Positions 39,756 through 51,642 of a stretch of DNA of 64,000 nt are shown here, in pieces. The DNA lies in the NCBI GenBank assembly GCA_963691705.1, contig OY829544.1:1371501-1435500 (forward strand), given 5' to 3'. The position numbers and the translations under genes are program-made. This DNA comes from Viola odorata. Its lineage: Eukaryota > Streptophyta > Magnoliopsida > Malpighiales > Violaceae. The notes beneath the pieces are model-generated. The model was not told the DNA's origin. It did not search any database and was given only the letters and a program-made list of their open reading frames with translations. How positions within the stretch are numbered: the first letter of the stretch is position 1; every line of letters starts with the position of its first letter.

Positions 39756-42502
39756 TTATGCACATATGGCTTCCATAATAACAGATCTCAACAATGGCAC
39801 CCACCACAAATGAGAAAATGAGATGAGGAATCTGTATGGTACTTCAATATTTGGTGATGTATATATCTCTTTCAGTTTTGCTGTCTTAATAAAAATCAAT
39901 CTGTACAAAACAAATCTTGCAATATCATCGAATCCACCCTCTCTGTAGCATTCAGCAACACGTTCCAGAACATCGTCCCAGGTTCCCTCGATAGAAGCTA
40001 AATCCATCAAGAAAACAGCCCCATCCAAAGCAATCTACCACCCAATAACACAAATAGTTTGAGAGTTTTAATTGAAATTTTACAATTTACTGATAGAGAC
40101 AAAGGAAGTCTTCAGAAATAGTACCTGTGCAGGTGGTTTTCCCTTCTTCAAATCTTCCTGTCTGCCTTCTTCAGTCACTTTCTCCTTAATGTACTCGATT
40201 TGCTCATCATCCCACTGCGCAATGCTTGCAACTTCCTAGTAAAGATTGACAAAAATCGCCATACCATATAAGAGAAACGTGGAAATCATAAGTACATGAA
40301 GATAATAGCTCTAGAAGAATAATTGATGAGTTTCTAAGGAAAGGTCAGATACTTGGTAAGCACAACCCAATGTCCACCATGGTGATTTCAGAGCTACCCT
40401 TGCAGAATCCTTGGCTTCTGAGGTACAACTAACTCTGCGCAACACCAACTCAAAAGCTTATATTTGATTCTAACAAAGTTGAAATAGACTTTGGAAAAAC
40501 ACAATGGAAATACAAAAATTTATGCAAATCTCAGCAGAACCTCTGCATAGAATACAAAAGGATGTCCGAAACCTGGAAACAGATCCTTCTTCGTATAGAA
40601 CTCCCAGTCACCATTGCTGAAAGCTTTCACAAGTATAGAAGAATCAGTAAAGAAAAAGATTTTAAAGATGGGAACAAGGGAAAAATGAGGGATGGCTTAC
40701 ATAATCCTCTTCCTCAAAATGACGCCTAACTTTACACTCCAAGATATCTGGGAACAGACCAACCTGAAAGAATAATGAATTAGCACTATGCATCAAGTTG
40801 ACTCTTTGCTAAAACCACTTCAGTGAAGTCTCTCTCTACCTCTCTAAGAAGATAGGCATCGAGATTCGCTATCTTAGATTCAGCAAAATCACCCCTTCTG
40901 TAAAGTTTCTCGCCAACATCTGAAGAAGCATGAAAGAGTAAAGCATCGCTCTCGGAGGTATTAGCATCTTCTTCAACCAAAATCCTATTGATCTACCTGT
41001 GTTGCAATATCGACAGAAACAAGTTGCTTCTATGCAAGTAATTTAAATATATAATGAGAGTATCCATGTTTAAGCCTACAATACCAATCATTTCAATCCT
41101 TCAAAATAAATTCTTTGCACACATTATCAAATTAAGAAATGATGCACATCAAAAAATGCCTTCAGTTTAAGGTATATTACATTCTTGGCTAAAAGCCACA
41201 CCCCATGCTTTTGAACTTCCACAACTGGCATCTCCATTCTGTATGAATAGCAACACTTGTACAAAGATGATAAAGCAAGAATAAAGTTACATAAATGTAC
41301 TCTGATATGCATTGGAATATATTGGTACAAATCTACTACTCAGACCTTACCCTGATGGAGCTGTTGGCCACCGCAGCAATGCAGTTACTGAACCTATTGG
41401 CAAAGGGTACAGAACAAAGCCACAGTTTCAAAATAAAATATTTCACAACACATGAGTATTACTACAGTTCACTTCAACGAAACAGCTAGGCGTATGTTCT
41501 CACAAAGTAAGAGTTAGTATGACCTGACAAATTCTCTGACAAGGGAATGGCAATGGGGATTAGCCCTTGCCTAGATCCAGGAGAAACAATACTATCACCT
41601 GAAAGCAAAACAAGAAACAACATGCAAGCAATTAAACAAAAGAAAATAAGAAACCGTTCATCAGATCCATAGCTCATATCTAAAACATTACAACATGAGT
41701 TATCAGCAATAGAAACAAAAAATAACAAAAAACAAAATTGATGATATAATCTCCTCTGGTGAGGAGAGAGATATTGATGCAGCAGATCATGTTCGAGAGA
41801 CAACCAACTAGTTACCGAGACCATAATGCGCTTATGCTTCTATACAAGTAAACAGGTAATAAAGGGTGATGATATCACCCTGAAATACAACAATCAGTTA
41901 TAAGAAGTCTTCAAACATGAAACACGCCACAAGCTTGCAAAAGCTACACATACGCTTCCAACTCTTAAAAATTGACAGTTTCATACAAATGCTGCTTTCA
42001 ACCAGTAACTAAGGAGGAAAACCATATTACAGAAGTTCACAAGTCACTAGTTAGGATGGGAATTAAGGAAATGAATACCTCTGGCTTGAAGCATTTTGAG
42101 CAACTGAGGAAGATGGTTCGGAGGTTGAGTTGCAGCCACATCCTGAATGAATGTTATATGACCTGCATTTTTATTTTAAAAACAGTAGCGCCTGATAAAT
42201 TTGGGCTAATTATGGATATTACTTCAGATTATTCTTCATCAAACACAACAAATTTATTAAAAACAAAAGCAATTCAACAAGTCTAGCTACATTATTAAGT
42301 GAAATTAAGAACTGGGTCCTGCTAACATTTCCATCTAAGCCAACAAATCCATTGAGAATTTTAAAACAACAAGAAAGACATAGATTGTGGTGGCGAGTTG
42401 GTGGCTACCGGGAGAGGAAAAGCATCGAACCCTGGAGCTGACGTGGCGAAGCGGGAGCCTGGTGGTAGGAGGAGCTCTGTGCACCATTCCTAGCACTCCC
42501 AT
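39756..42502 (-). pseudogene. LPA3-like chloroplast gene, decayed copy
   Basis: A chain of exons on the minus strand matches what I recall of LOW PSII ACCUMULATION 3, a stromal factor for CP43 assembly. The pieces are a Ser/Arg-rich leader (42486), HITFIQDVAATQPPNHLPQLL, DSIVSPGSRQGLIPIAIPLS, VTALLRWPTAPSG, MEMPVVEVQKHGVWLLAKN, DVGEKLYRRGDFAESKI, VGLFPDILECKVRRHFEE, FYTKKDLFPGFGHPFVF, ALKSPWWTLGCAYQ, EVASIAQWDDEQIEYI and LDGAVFLMDLASIEGTW. At least three lesions break it: a small out-of-frame deletion after VDQ near 40987, a one-base loss near 40603, and a donor reading AG|AT instead of AG|GT at 40528-40529. The family's usual stop after LYRD also appears lost near 39900. Confident about decay, less so about the family name. 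Confidence 0.72.
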
Positions 42503-42722
42503 CTTCCTTTTTTTTTTCCAGAAAATGGAAAAACTGGACCCCACGCTTGCTGGTACAGAAAATTGAAAAAAAGAATCACTCCAAATTATTTTGTCACGGA
42601 ACTAATTTATTTTTCTTACGTTGGGCCAGATTGATTTTACCGTGTAACTAGTTTAAATTTTTTTCCGGCCCGGCCCATTAAGGTTTTCTATTCGTTAGAA
42701 AGAAAAGTGAGTAACAAAATAA

Positions 42723-42796
42723 TGGCCCATGCAGGTTTCGAACCTGCGACCTTCGCGTTATTAGCACGACGCTCTAACCAACTGAGCTAATAGGCC
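42723..42796 (-). tRNA. tRNA-Ile (anticodon AAU)
   Basis: 74-nt cloverleaf on the minus strand. The acceptor stem is GGCCTAT pairing with ATGGGCC (one G-T pair), plus discriminator A. The D arm is GCTCAGTTGGTTAGAGC, the anticodon loop is CTAATAA with AAT, and the T arm is GCAGGTTCGAAACCTGC. A-box and B-box are canonical, CCA is not encoded, and there is no intron. This is a normal nuclear isoleucine tRNA. Confidence 0.97.
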
Positions 42797-43254
42797 GTTG
42801 TTGACATAAATTACTTTTAATATTATTAGTTGTTCACTTTACAACATGACACACATAATCAATCAAGTGAGCAGTTTAAGCCCTACGGCTACAACAAAAC
42901 TCGATTGATCCTTATGTGGCTGACGTATACATATCAAGAGATTTATATTAGTAAGTTTACTGTTTGAACTCAGTTGTACATGAGACATGGAAAAGAATGA
43001 TTAACCAAGATAAATAGTTCGTTGGTACAACAATGAGACTAATCCACAGAATTTCGTTCGAAGTTATCTTGTTCTGCTTACATTGAATCTGCGGCAATGA
43101 AGAAACGTAGCAGAACATCAGCAGATGTGCTTAATCAGCCTGCGGTGCTTTGACATCAGATCTCTTCATAAACCAGATTCCTTGTATAATGAATCTCTGT
43201 CCATCTCCAGAGTAATCAGGGCAATCAACAAAAGTTTCAACCTTTCTTAGATTT
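42797..43254. other. Spacer between tRNA-Ile and WSD gene
   Basis: No gene. The right part probably holds the 3' UTR of the minus-strand acyltransferase gene. Confidence 0.4.
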
Positions 43255-45730
43255 TTATGTGGCCATTTCTGCAGATATAGCAGCTTCTTTCATTTCGAGC
43301 AAGGAATCTTGAAAGCACTTGGCAAGAAATTCTGGGTCCGGTACGATGTCTTTGGCTGCCAAGATTTGCATATCAGCTCTTCCTGCATAGCTCACCATGT
43401 GCATTGTGAGTGCCTGCATTACAGTCATCACCCAACAACAACATCACGATCAAAACTTTTTTTCCTGTTTACAAGAATCGAAACTTTGCTACCTTTTTAA
43501 CACAGGAAAGTGGAAAACTTTAAAGAGTTTTATAGAGCAAGTATACGTACATGTGGTATGCTAGATGTATTCACCCTTATGAATGTTATCGGGTTGCCTG
43601 CCAAAGTAATCTCCTCTCTCGGACCAACCACATTTGAGATTGTGAAGGTAGTGTTGCACATGATTCTGTAATTAACCAAGTAAGCAACCTGCGATCGATG
43701 CAACAGAAAACATGAGAAGATTATGAGAATTGTAGACTCATATCAGATCCTGATGTGCAAAGATGGAATGATTAATGGTTTCTACGTACCTTTGATCCTA
43801 TCCAGGACATTACCAAATGCCCAATGTTGTATGAGAAATGAGCCTCCAGTGTTTTCTTCTTCCTATCAGTCATCACCTTAGCTCTCTTTACATACTGAAG
43901 AGGATCGACGTCCGGCTTCTGATAGTAAACAGGAAGGAGGAGGATTCCAAATCTGTTCCCCCACCGCGATCCTGAATTGCTTCTCATTAATTCGGATAGT
44001 TCCTGGAAACCAAAAAAAAAAAAACCTTTTTAATATGGCAGGTATTCCATGACTAATCCTGTAAGTATCGGGCCAGCCTACCGAGCGACAGACAACGTAT
44101 AATTGAAAGAGAAACAGATATAAGAAAAGAACCTGCAATCCTTGTTGTTCTCTTAAGTTAACCATTGCAAGTCCTGTCATTTGCTGGCCGTTTTTCAAAC
44201 CTTATAAAAGAGAAATGGAATTGAATTTAGGGATTAAAATTCTTGATACTACCCCGGAAAGATTGAAAGGATCGGAACAGTTTTGTGTTACCATCTGGTG
44301 ATCTGTGATCCAAGTATCTGGATAGACCCGCTGATACAACCCCGAGAAGAACATCGTTAATGGTCTGCATTTGTTGGGCAAATCAGTGTTATTGTATAAT
44401 CAACATATGATAATCATTGATACAAGGTAATTTAGTAAAACACACTACCAGAAACTACCTCATTTCTTATAATCAATACACCTACCCAGTAAGTACCCAT
44501 CGCCATCGACCGACCACAACTACTTTATTTAAAGCAATTTGCTGGTTTTTATTTTATTTTTTAAAAGTGATTATATTATTTATCATTATTTTATTTAATT
44601 GAGTAATTTGAAGTCGGTAAAAAAATTAAGGTAATAATTAATGAGAATATTTTTAATATTAAACAATTATCTTTTTTTTTTATATTAAATAAATTGACAA
44701 ATAAATATATTTTTTTTCTCCACCATATTAAATAAATTAAATATAAAATACTTAAAATTACTAAAGTCTCCCTAAAAACATTCCCCCAAAATCTAGGAAT
44801 GTAGGAGGGTACACCCGTTTTTTGGTTTTAGAAAAGGAAATCATCAAAACAAACATTTTCGTGGACTAATATCCGAAATCAAAATAGACCCAACAACACA
44901 GGACAAAGTGGAACTATTAAATTCGTAACAAACTTTGTCTAAAAAAGAAAAAATCGTTAATTGAAGAGGCTTACCGCGTTAGCCACAGCGTTTTTCACCG
45001 CTTTCATGTCGTCAATCAAGAACTTAGCGGTTGCCAGCTTCCTCGGCCATAGCTCCACTCCATCGCCGCCGGAAATCACCGTCTTCCGATCACGGATCCA
45101 CAAACACCTCAACACAAACTCCACACAAAAAACCAAACTGAACCAAACCATCCTCAACACCCCAACCCAATCCACCCCTTTCCTCTCCTTCTTTCTCCTC
45201 CCGCCGCCACCCGCCACCCCAATCTCCGGCAGCGCCGCCGGATCAACCGCCTTCCTGCAAGTTGCCAAGAACATCGACATGAGCGAGATCCCATCTCCTA
45301 GCGCGTGATGAATCCTCAACACCGCACACCTCCACTCCACCATAACGTGAATCTCCCATAACGGCTTGTCGGCGCCGAGCGGCGAACTCACCGCCAAATC
45401 CGCCACGTAATCGTTGACTAACTGCTCAATATTATCTCCACCGCCGTTGCCGGGAGCGGTCACGGCGAAGACGTGGCGGTCGATGTCCACCTCCGTCCTC
45501 TTCCAATACTCTCTCCCGTTCTTCTTGTCGCGGACCAACAGGCTCCGGAATCTCGGGTGCTGGACCATGAGGGAGTCCCTTACCGTTGACTTTATGGTTT
45601 CAACGTCCATGTGGTGTTTGACTCCGATTATGCCGTGGACGATTGTGTCCATCTCCGGGCGGAGGAAGAGGCGGCCGGCGGGAGTTACGGGCTGGACGTC
45701 GTCGTCGTGGGTGGTTTCCGGTGGAATCAT
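43255..45730 (-). CDS. WSD: Wax ester synthase/diacylglycerol acyltransferase (WSD type)
   Basis: Six exons: 44975-45730, 44292-44364, 44133-44200, 43790-44002, 43551-43688 and 43255-43413. They total 1407 bp and give 468 residues. It is predicted to esterify fatty alcohols or diacylglycerol with acyl-CoA, as WSD1 does in cuticular wax ester synthesis at the ER. The active-site motif HHALGDG is at residues 141-147. A hydrophobic stretch at about 200-215 may be a membrane segment. The C-terminal DUF1298 region is present (NVVGPREEITLAGNPI, SYAGRADMQILAAKDIVPDPE). The start at 45730 gives the usual short leader before PVTPAGRLF. No lesion is seen. Substrate choice between wax ester and triacylglycerol cannot be told from sequence. 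Confidence 0.93.
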
Positions 45731-46391
45731 TTTGATTGGAATCAGGGGCCCAGTTGTATGATTATGCTATAAATGATTATTTATTGCTAAAAGGAGAATC
45801 GAGATTTGTGGAGGGTCTTCTGTCCGAATACGACTGACTGGCGATTGGATTTGTATATATCATCACATCTTTGCAATTCACGCGTGTTCTAGGTAACTAC
45901 TACTGGCAGTGGCTGCTGTGTTCCGTATAGTCTTTTTCTTATTAAATTCCATACGGATAATACCTAACAATTTCACTTAATTTTTATTACCATATTAAAT
46001 AGTAATACTCTCTCGAAATTAAACTTAGCTGGGAAATTAAACATTTCCTTACCTAGGCATTAGGCAACAAGAATCTCATTCTCACCACAACTACGTTTGT
46101 GGTCGATAGGGAGCCATGCACTAGATACCGATAGTATATCATTAGAAAGCCAAAAATGAAACTCTTCTGACGAAAAATCAAATAAAGGGCATTCGAGTTA
46201 AAATTATGAGTATGATATGATAAGAAATCAACTGTAAAGTTTAGTGTTAGATATGAGATAACTCTACTCTTACTATAACATCTAATATGAGAAAAAACCA
46301 TGTTGGCCCTTCATCTCCTTAATAAATGACGTGCATTTTACAAAAGCCAAGTTTCCATCCATAAAGTGGTAAAATAGCAATGGTCTTACTT

Positions 46392-46491
46392 GTTGGGCCT
46401 TATTCTAGAAGTAATGTAAGCCCAAACAACGAAGGATCTTTAAACCTGATGTGACAGAATATAAGCCGCATTTCTCACAATTGTAGGGTTT
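46392..46491 (+). promoter_or_regulatory. Site II and telo-box promoter of uS9 gene
   Basis: TGGGCC at 46394-46399, the complement AGCCCA at 46419-46424, and telo-box GTAGGGTTT at 46483-46491, just before the start codon at 46516. Site II plus telo-box is the known combination in plant ribosomal protein promoters active in dividing cells. Confidence 0.75.
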
Positions 46492-46515
46492 CACAACGAA
46501 ACACACACTCTAACC

Positions 46516-46965
46516 ATGGCTGCAGCAGCTGCACCAAAGCCTATTGAATCGGTCCAGTGTTTCGGCCGGAAGAAAACTGCGGTGGCCGTCACTTACTGCA
46601 AGCGCGGGAGAGGTTTGATCAAGATCAATGGATGCCCAATCGAGTTGGTTGAGCCTGAGATCCTCCGCTTCAAGGCCGTGGAGCCCATCCTCCTCCTCGG
46701 ACGTCACCGTTTCGCTGGCGTAGATATGAGAATACGCGTCAAAGGTGGAGGCAAGACTTCTCAGATCTACGCCATCCGTCAAAGCATCGCCAAAGCTCTT
46801 GTTGCGTTCTACCAGAAGTTCGTCGATGAGCAGAGCAAGCAGGAAATCAAGGACATTTTGGTCAGGTATGACAGGACCCTCCTCGTGGCTGATCCTAGAC
46901 GTTGTGAGCCTAAGAAGTTTGGTGGTCGTGGTGCCCGTGCCAGGTTCCAGAAGAGTTACCGTTGA
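46516..46965 (+). CDS. RPS16: 40S ribosomal protein S16 (uS9)
   Basis: Intronless 149-residue protein, full length for plant cytosolic S16. It contains the uS9 signature [21 protein letters not shown] and ends with the basic RARFQKSYR tail, whose terminal Arg reaches the P-site tRNA in ribosome structures. [19 protein letters not shown] at the N-terminus is also typical. This is the cytosolic protein, not the plastid ribosomal protein that shares the rps16 name. The start matches the family and the local context (ACCATGGC) is good. The promoter motifs listed separately support a normally expressed gene. Confidence 0.97.
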   Translation: MAAAAAPKPIESVQCFGRKKTAVAVTYCKRGRGLIKINGCPIELVEPEILRFKAVEPILLLGRHRFAGVDMRIRVKGGGKTSQIYAIRQSIAKALVAFYQKFVDEQSKQEIKDILVRYDRTLLVADPRRCEPKKFGGRGARARFQKSYR

Positions 46966-48070
46966 TTTCAGCTACGCTATTACTATGCTTATGTTTATGT
47001 TTTGGTTTTGATGTTTCATGGATTTTGGCATGTGACAGCTTAAGGTTCTGTTTTTCGGGTTTTATTAGTAGACCTTGTGGATGCTAAAAGTATGTAGTTT
47101 ACTTTAATATAATTAAGTGGTTGCTTACATCTGGTTGAAGTGTGGGATTTGCGCATGTTAATTCTTCATTTGCTATTATAATTACGCATTTGATATTACC
47201 CTTTAAAGTTTTGTTTGCTGTTTGTCATTCTGAATTATTCTTTTTAGTTCCGTGTTTGACACTAGGAGCATGATGGGTATTATGTTGTGATCAAATGTTT
47301 TATTTTAGAGGTTGTATACGTTGTGTTTGGTAATGGTTCTGCTTGTTGAGACCCATTTAGCTAAGCAAGGATTGTTGTTCTACTAGAATGTCTTATTCTT
47401 CGTTGTTAGTGTTTATTAGTGTAACTTATTCGCCTCTGAAGTTAAAGCCTTAGTGTATTCCATTTGGCACAATCTGTTTAGCTTACATCCACAATGCCCC
47501 CTTTATTGTTTTGCATGCTTTTATGGTGCCAAAGATGATAGTTTGTCATGTGATTGGAGTGGAAGTAGATTCTTTGGTTTGATCCTTGGAGCCTCTTCTA
47601 GCTCCCCAATATCTTAGAAGGGGAGCCATTATGTTAGAGTGCTTGGATTGCGCTTTCTTGATTTGATACTAGAGATTTATGCTCATGTTGATTATTTTGA
47701 TATCATAGCTGATCAATGTTAGAACATGTTTCGGGTCCATGTTAACTTCTGGAGAAGTGTTACTGGTTACTCGTGGGGTGCATGCTTCATGGTACTTTGG
47801 GCGGTTAGAAAGTAGATTGCCCTCAGTTGTGAATTTCTGAGGTTGTATGCAGCTAGAACCCTCACAAAATTATGGTTTGTTGCTGTGTATTGTGGTGGTA
47901 ATTTCCTGAGCAGCCATTACATTGATGACAGTTGCTTTTTTTGTTCCCTCACTTTTTTGGTTCTGTGCTGTGTTTCCCTTGAATAGAAGTTTCTTTAGCC
48001 AAAGTTACTATCCTTTGCTTTTTGGCTATGCTTTTTGTTGGGTATTCATGTTCGTGCATTTTGTTTTGGT
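46966..48070. other. 3' flank of uS9 gene
   Basis: About 1.1 kb without a recognisable gene. The first 150-200 bp should be the 3' UTR. The rest is T-rich on the plus strand and I could not assign it. Confidence 0.4.
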
Positions 48071-48301
48071 TGTTTCACTAGGGGTGTAACCGGTCCGGTT
48101 CGGTCCGGTTTTGGGCTTGGAACCGGACTGAACAGGAAATGTCCGGTTCTGATGGGCCTGGAACTGGACAGAACTGGAAGGCCTAGAACCGGCAGTTCAG
48201 TCCGATTCCGGTTCCTGTTTTTTTTTTAAAAATAATTAATTAATTAAAAATTATATTATATACATACATTCAATAAAAAACAAGCAGATGGTTATCCAAG
48301 T

Positions 48302-48857
48302 GTGAATTCTTAAGGCACCCAGATCATCATGAAAGCTGCCAAATTGAAAGCAAAGTTCAAAAGAAATCCCACAGATCTATCTAAAACATTGGAGAAGGAA
48401 GCAACTTCAAACATTAAACATCGGAGAAGGAAGCAACATTATTTCCAATTCCCCTTTACAGTCAAAGGAGAAGAGCATAATCCTTCATATTTAGCTAACT
48501 TTATATATCATGGCAATTTCAATATCTTTATGTGACAGTATACTTTCAATTCCACAAAGCAAGCTTCAACTATCTTGCAAAACAAAATAAAACCATGAAA
48601 TATACATATTAAAGCAAAGTTTCGTCCATAACACATCGTTTATACCTTTTACCTCACCTTGCAAGAAAGCAACTCAACGGTACAATCCTTTTCTGTTGGG
48701 GTCACTCTTAAATCCAATACAGGGGCTGCTTCGAAATTGAGAAGTTTGACTTTTGGCATGTAGCACCTGTATGTGTTGGTATCGATCGATTCGAAACTTT
48801 GCAAGCTGCGAGTGTTCAACACAACTTGAATCGCATCTGGGTGCCTTAAGAATTCAC
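48302..48857. repeat. 23-bp exact inverted repeat from DUF1997 sequence
   Basis: The stretch at 48302-48324 (GTGAATTCTTAAGGCACCCA...) is present in exact reverse complement at 48835-48857, inside the DUF1997 exon. A short piece of that exon was therefore copied in inverted orientation about 530 bp away. Confidence 0.85.
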
Positions 48858-48880
48858 CAATGCGATATACATCAGGGATC
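48658..48880 (-). pseudogene. DUF1997 gene exon fragment inside hAT-like element
   Basis: The minus strand reads open through PDVYRIGEFLRHPDAIQVV, then LQSFESIDTNTYRCYMPKVK, LLNFEAAPVLDLRVTPTEKD and CTVELLSCK, followed by a GT donor at 48656-48657. I recognise this as the first conserved exon of plant DUF1997 proteins, a family of mostly chloroplast-predicted proteins of unknown function. No later exon was found downstream on the minus strand, and the upstream end runs into a CG-rich segment. It is thus a fragment, probably captured DNA rather than a resident gene. The upper boundary is approximate. Confidence 0.7.
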
Positions 48881-50509
48881 GACGGACGGAGGGAACGACG
48901 CGAGAGAGCGACTGCGGGAACGACTCGAGGGAGCGACGCGACTGCGAGCGGCGCTGCGAGATGGAGCGTGGGCGGCGAACGAAACGCGACTGTTCTGTTG
49001 GTCTGAGATGTAGGGAATGTCTAAGGGTCTGTTTGGCGTTCCGGTTCTGGTCCGAAAAGTGCTGTGAGCAAAAGTGCCGTGGGAAAAGTACTTTTGCGCA
49101 AAACAGTGTGCTGTTTGGTAAACATTTCTGAAAAGTGCTGTGGGAAATGAGAAATTGTTTTTGGTGTTTGGTAAACACTGCTTTTAGAACTATGGTTTGA
49201 GTGTAAAATGACTATAAAGGGCATCAGCCATTTTTAATGTTATTTATTTACATTATTTATTTTTTAAGCAAATATATAGGTTAATTTAATTTATCCATTT
49301 ATTTATATAATGAAAGTAATATTCTAAGATGTCATTTTTATCATTGGTCAATATTTATTCTACTTATTTGAACATTATTATCATTGCTCAATGTTTTCTT
49401 TAAATTTTATTGATGTATTCTAATATTTTTGAAGTAATATTGAAAACCTCCATCATTTTATTGATGTATTTTAATATTTTTAAAGTAATATTTAAAACCA
49501 AAACATAATATAAGTTTTCGTGTCATAAAATAAGCATTTATCATACAGAAAGAAGATCCGGGCAAGAACTATATGTGATGTGTCTTTCAATCATCAAAAT
49601 AGGATTAAAATATTCCTTCGGCCAACAAGTTTTATCATAACTGTACTAATTTATTTTTTTATAAGATTAAATATAATTAATAAGAGGAATACATAAATAC
49701 ATAGTTGATCTTTGTACATTATAGAATTTAATCAAAGTATAGTTACAAATTGATCTTTTAGAACAATTATCTACTCACAAAACCATTTATCAAATGCTAC
49801 AAAATTGTAGTGCTACTGCTTGTTCAATGCTCATCATAGTTTATTCCCGTTAATGCAAATCATGCGTGCCTTATCCTATTTTCTCACATGTTAAGTAACA
49901 TCTGAAAAAGGAAAGGGAGACTAGTGCTGCGCAACACCCACTTGTTCCATACACAAATCCTCTCCATGTTAATTAATGGTTGTAATCAATTACCAATACT
50001 ACTTACCATCAATCCACATACGATACCCCAGATTTTATTCTTCTGTGCAGAACAGAAGTCAATAACTTGCTGAGAATAGTAATAGAATCCCAGAAATCCT
50101 TATCTTAAAACATCAAAGCATGACATCTCAAAATTTCAAATTCATCTTCAACTGCGGTTATTCTAAATTCCATGCCCAAACCTGTATCTTCCCATCATAT
50201 GGAAAGTTAAGCTGCTAAACTGAAAACAACATAATATGAGATCCCAAGAAGATGAAAAGAGAAATTCATTCTTTGATTCTTTTCCCAGGCTACCATTTTA
50301 CACTTTCTTTTTACAATGTTATCAAAGATACTGTGGCTAAACTGAAAACAGACATTGGAATGAACAAGGATCGACACAAGAGCTGCAACCCTTGCTCTAT
50401 ACAGAACTTACAGAAATTAGAAAAGTACTACCTAGCCTACTCAGCTGAGGAATATAACTGCAACCCAAATCTAAACTCCTTCAGCAAGGTTCACTAGGCA
50501 GGCGTGCAG

Positions 50510-51079
50510 TCAAGCACTGAATTTCGGATTCCCAACAACCAAACCTTCCTTCCTTGGAGCTTCAACCACAAATTCATATCCTATCATACACCCAAAACAA
50601 TAAGAAACCATCAATTGTTAAAGTCAATCATCATCTCCAAATTTTCAATTGCAAAACCACAATTGCCCAGAAACACAAAACAATTCACAACAATCTCAAA
50701 CATATACCAACAAAGAGAATTGAGCCATACCATTCCTATACACTCCATTGGAAGGTAAAGGAGATGACCTGCTCTTGGCTTCAGCCTCATAGGATTCAAC
50801 CAAATCCTCAAATTGAACTTCCAAATCATCATCAGCAGCATCAAAATCAAACGCATCAGGCAACAAGTCAGCTACATCATTCACATCATAACCCTCACCA
50901 TTGTCATACAACCCTTCCTCATTCTGATGCTGGCTCAGCTAATAATCTCTGTACCATGTGGAGGTTGTCACCAGCTGCCACCACTCCGGCGAGAAATCCT
51001 CCACCTGACGGTACGCAGCCGGGATAAAAAGCGGAGCATCAGGGTTCAACGTCGACCTTCTTCCAGAAACCAGCGCCAT
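50510..51079 (-). pseudogene. ERD15/CID1-like gene with premature stop
   Basis: Two coding exons, 50731-51079 and 50510-50580, total 420 bp (139 codons plus stop) in a consistent phase. The protein opens [18 protein letters not shown], with a PAM2 motif at about residues 9-24 that in ERD15/CID1 binds the MLLE domain of PABP. Next comes [18 protein letters not shown], a conserved ERD15 block, and then an in-frame TAG at codon 47 (50939-50941), where the family usually has Trp. After it the frame stays open and acidic (DVADLLPDAFDFD) and ends GLVVGNPKFSA. A 5' UTR exon (from about 51420 to 51317, donor GTAATG), an intron and a TATATAAA box at about 51452-51459 are retained, so this is a DNA-level copy and not a retrocopy. 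Products would be a 46-residue peptide unless read through. Confidence 0.8.
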
Positions 51080-51556
51080 GTCTTTTCCAGTTCCGTAACT
51101 TGATCTACCTCCACAAAAATTCACGGAAAATTTCGATCATCAACTGCAATTACTAGTAATTCCTCTGTAACAAGCCAGAAAAAAACGAAAAACAACCGCA
51201 AGATCCCGCAAATAACTCGATCAAACTCCACTTTATCAGCAACCAAACACAATTCTCACCAAAATACACAGATCTGAACCGAAACAGGAGCGGAAACACG
51301 AGATGAGGTTCATTACCTTGAAGCGATGGAGCGAAGCAAAAGCTCTCGATCTTTCCTTTTTGGCAGATTTTAGCGTCGTCTTCAAAAAACTAGAGGAGCT
51401 GCAGTAGCTACACACCTGAAATGAAAAGGTTGAAGCGCGTGAAAGGGATAATTTATATAGGTCGGGCGGAGCCGAGGCTGAGTTCGGAAAGGATCTGAAC
51501 CAGCCCACTGATTGGGTTCGGTGATTCCTACTTGGGTGAGAGGGTTTGTTAGGTGT

Positions 51557-51642
51557 GGAGAGCGGAGCGAGAGAGAGGAGAGCGAGAGCGAGAGAGAGGA
51601 GAGCGAGAGCGAGAGCGGAGCGAAGAGAGAGAGGAGAGGAAA
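51557..51642 (+). repeat. GA/GC-rich simple repeat
   Basis: Irregular GAGAGCGAGAGCGAGAGAGA-type repeat upstream of the TATA box of the ERD15-like gene. GA repeats are common in plant core-promoter surroundings. Confidence 0.8.

Noticed and set aside
48035..48229. Open frame in the CCGGTT-rich left end of the hAT-like element
   Set aside because: The reading frame follows the short GGTTCC/CCGGTT repeats and has no family resemblance. It is a by-product of repeat composition.
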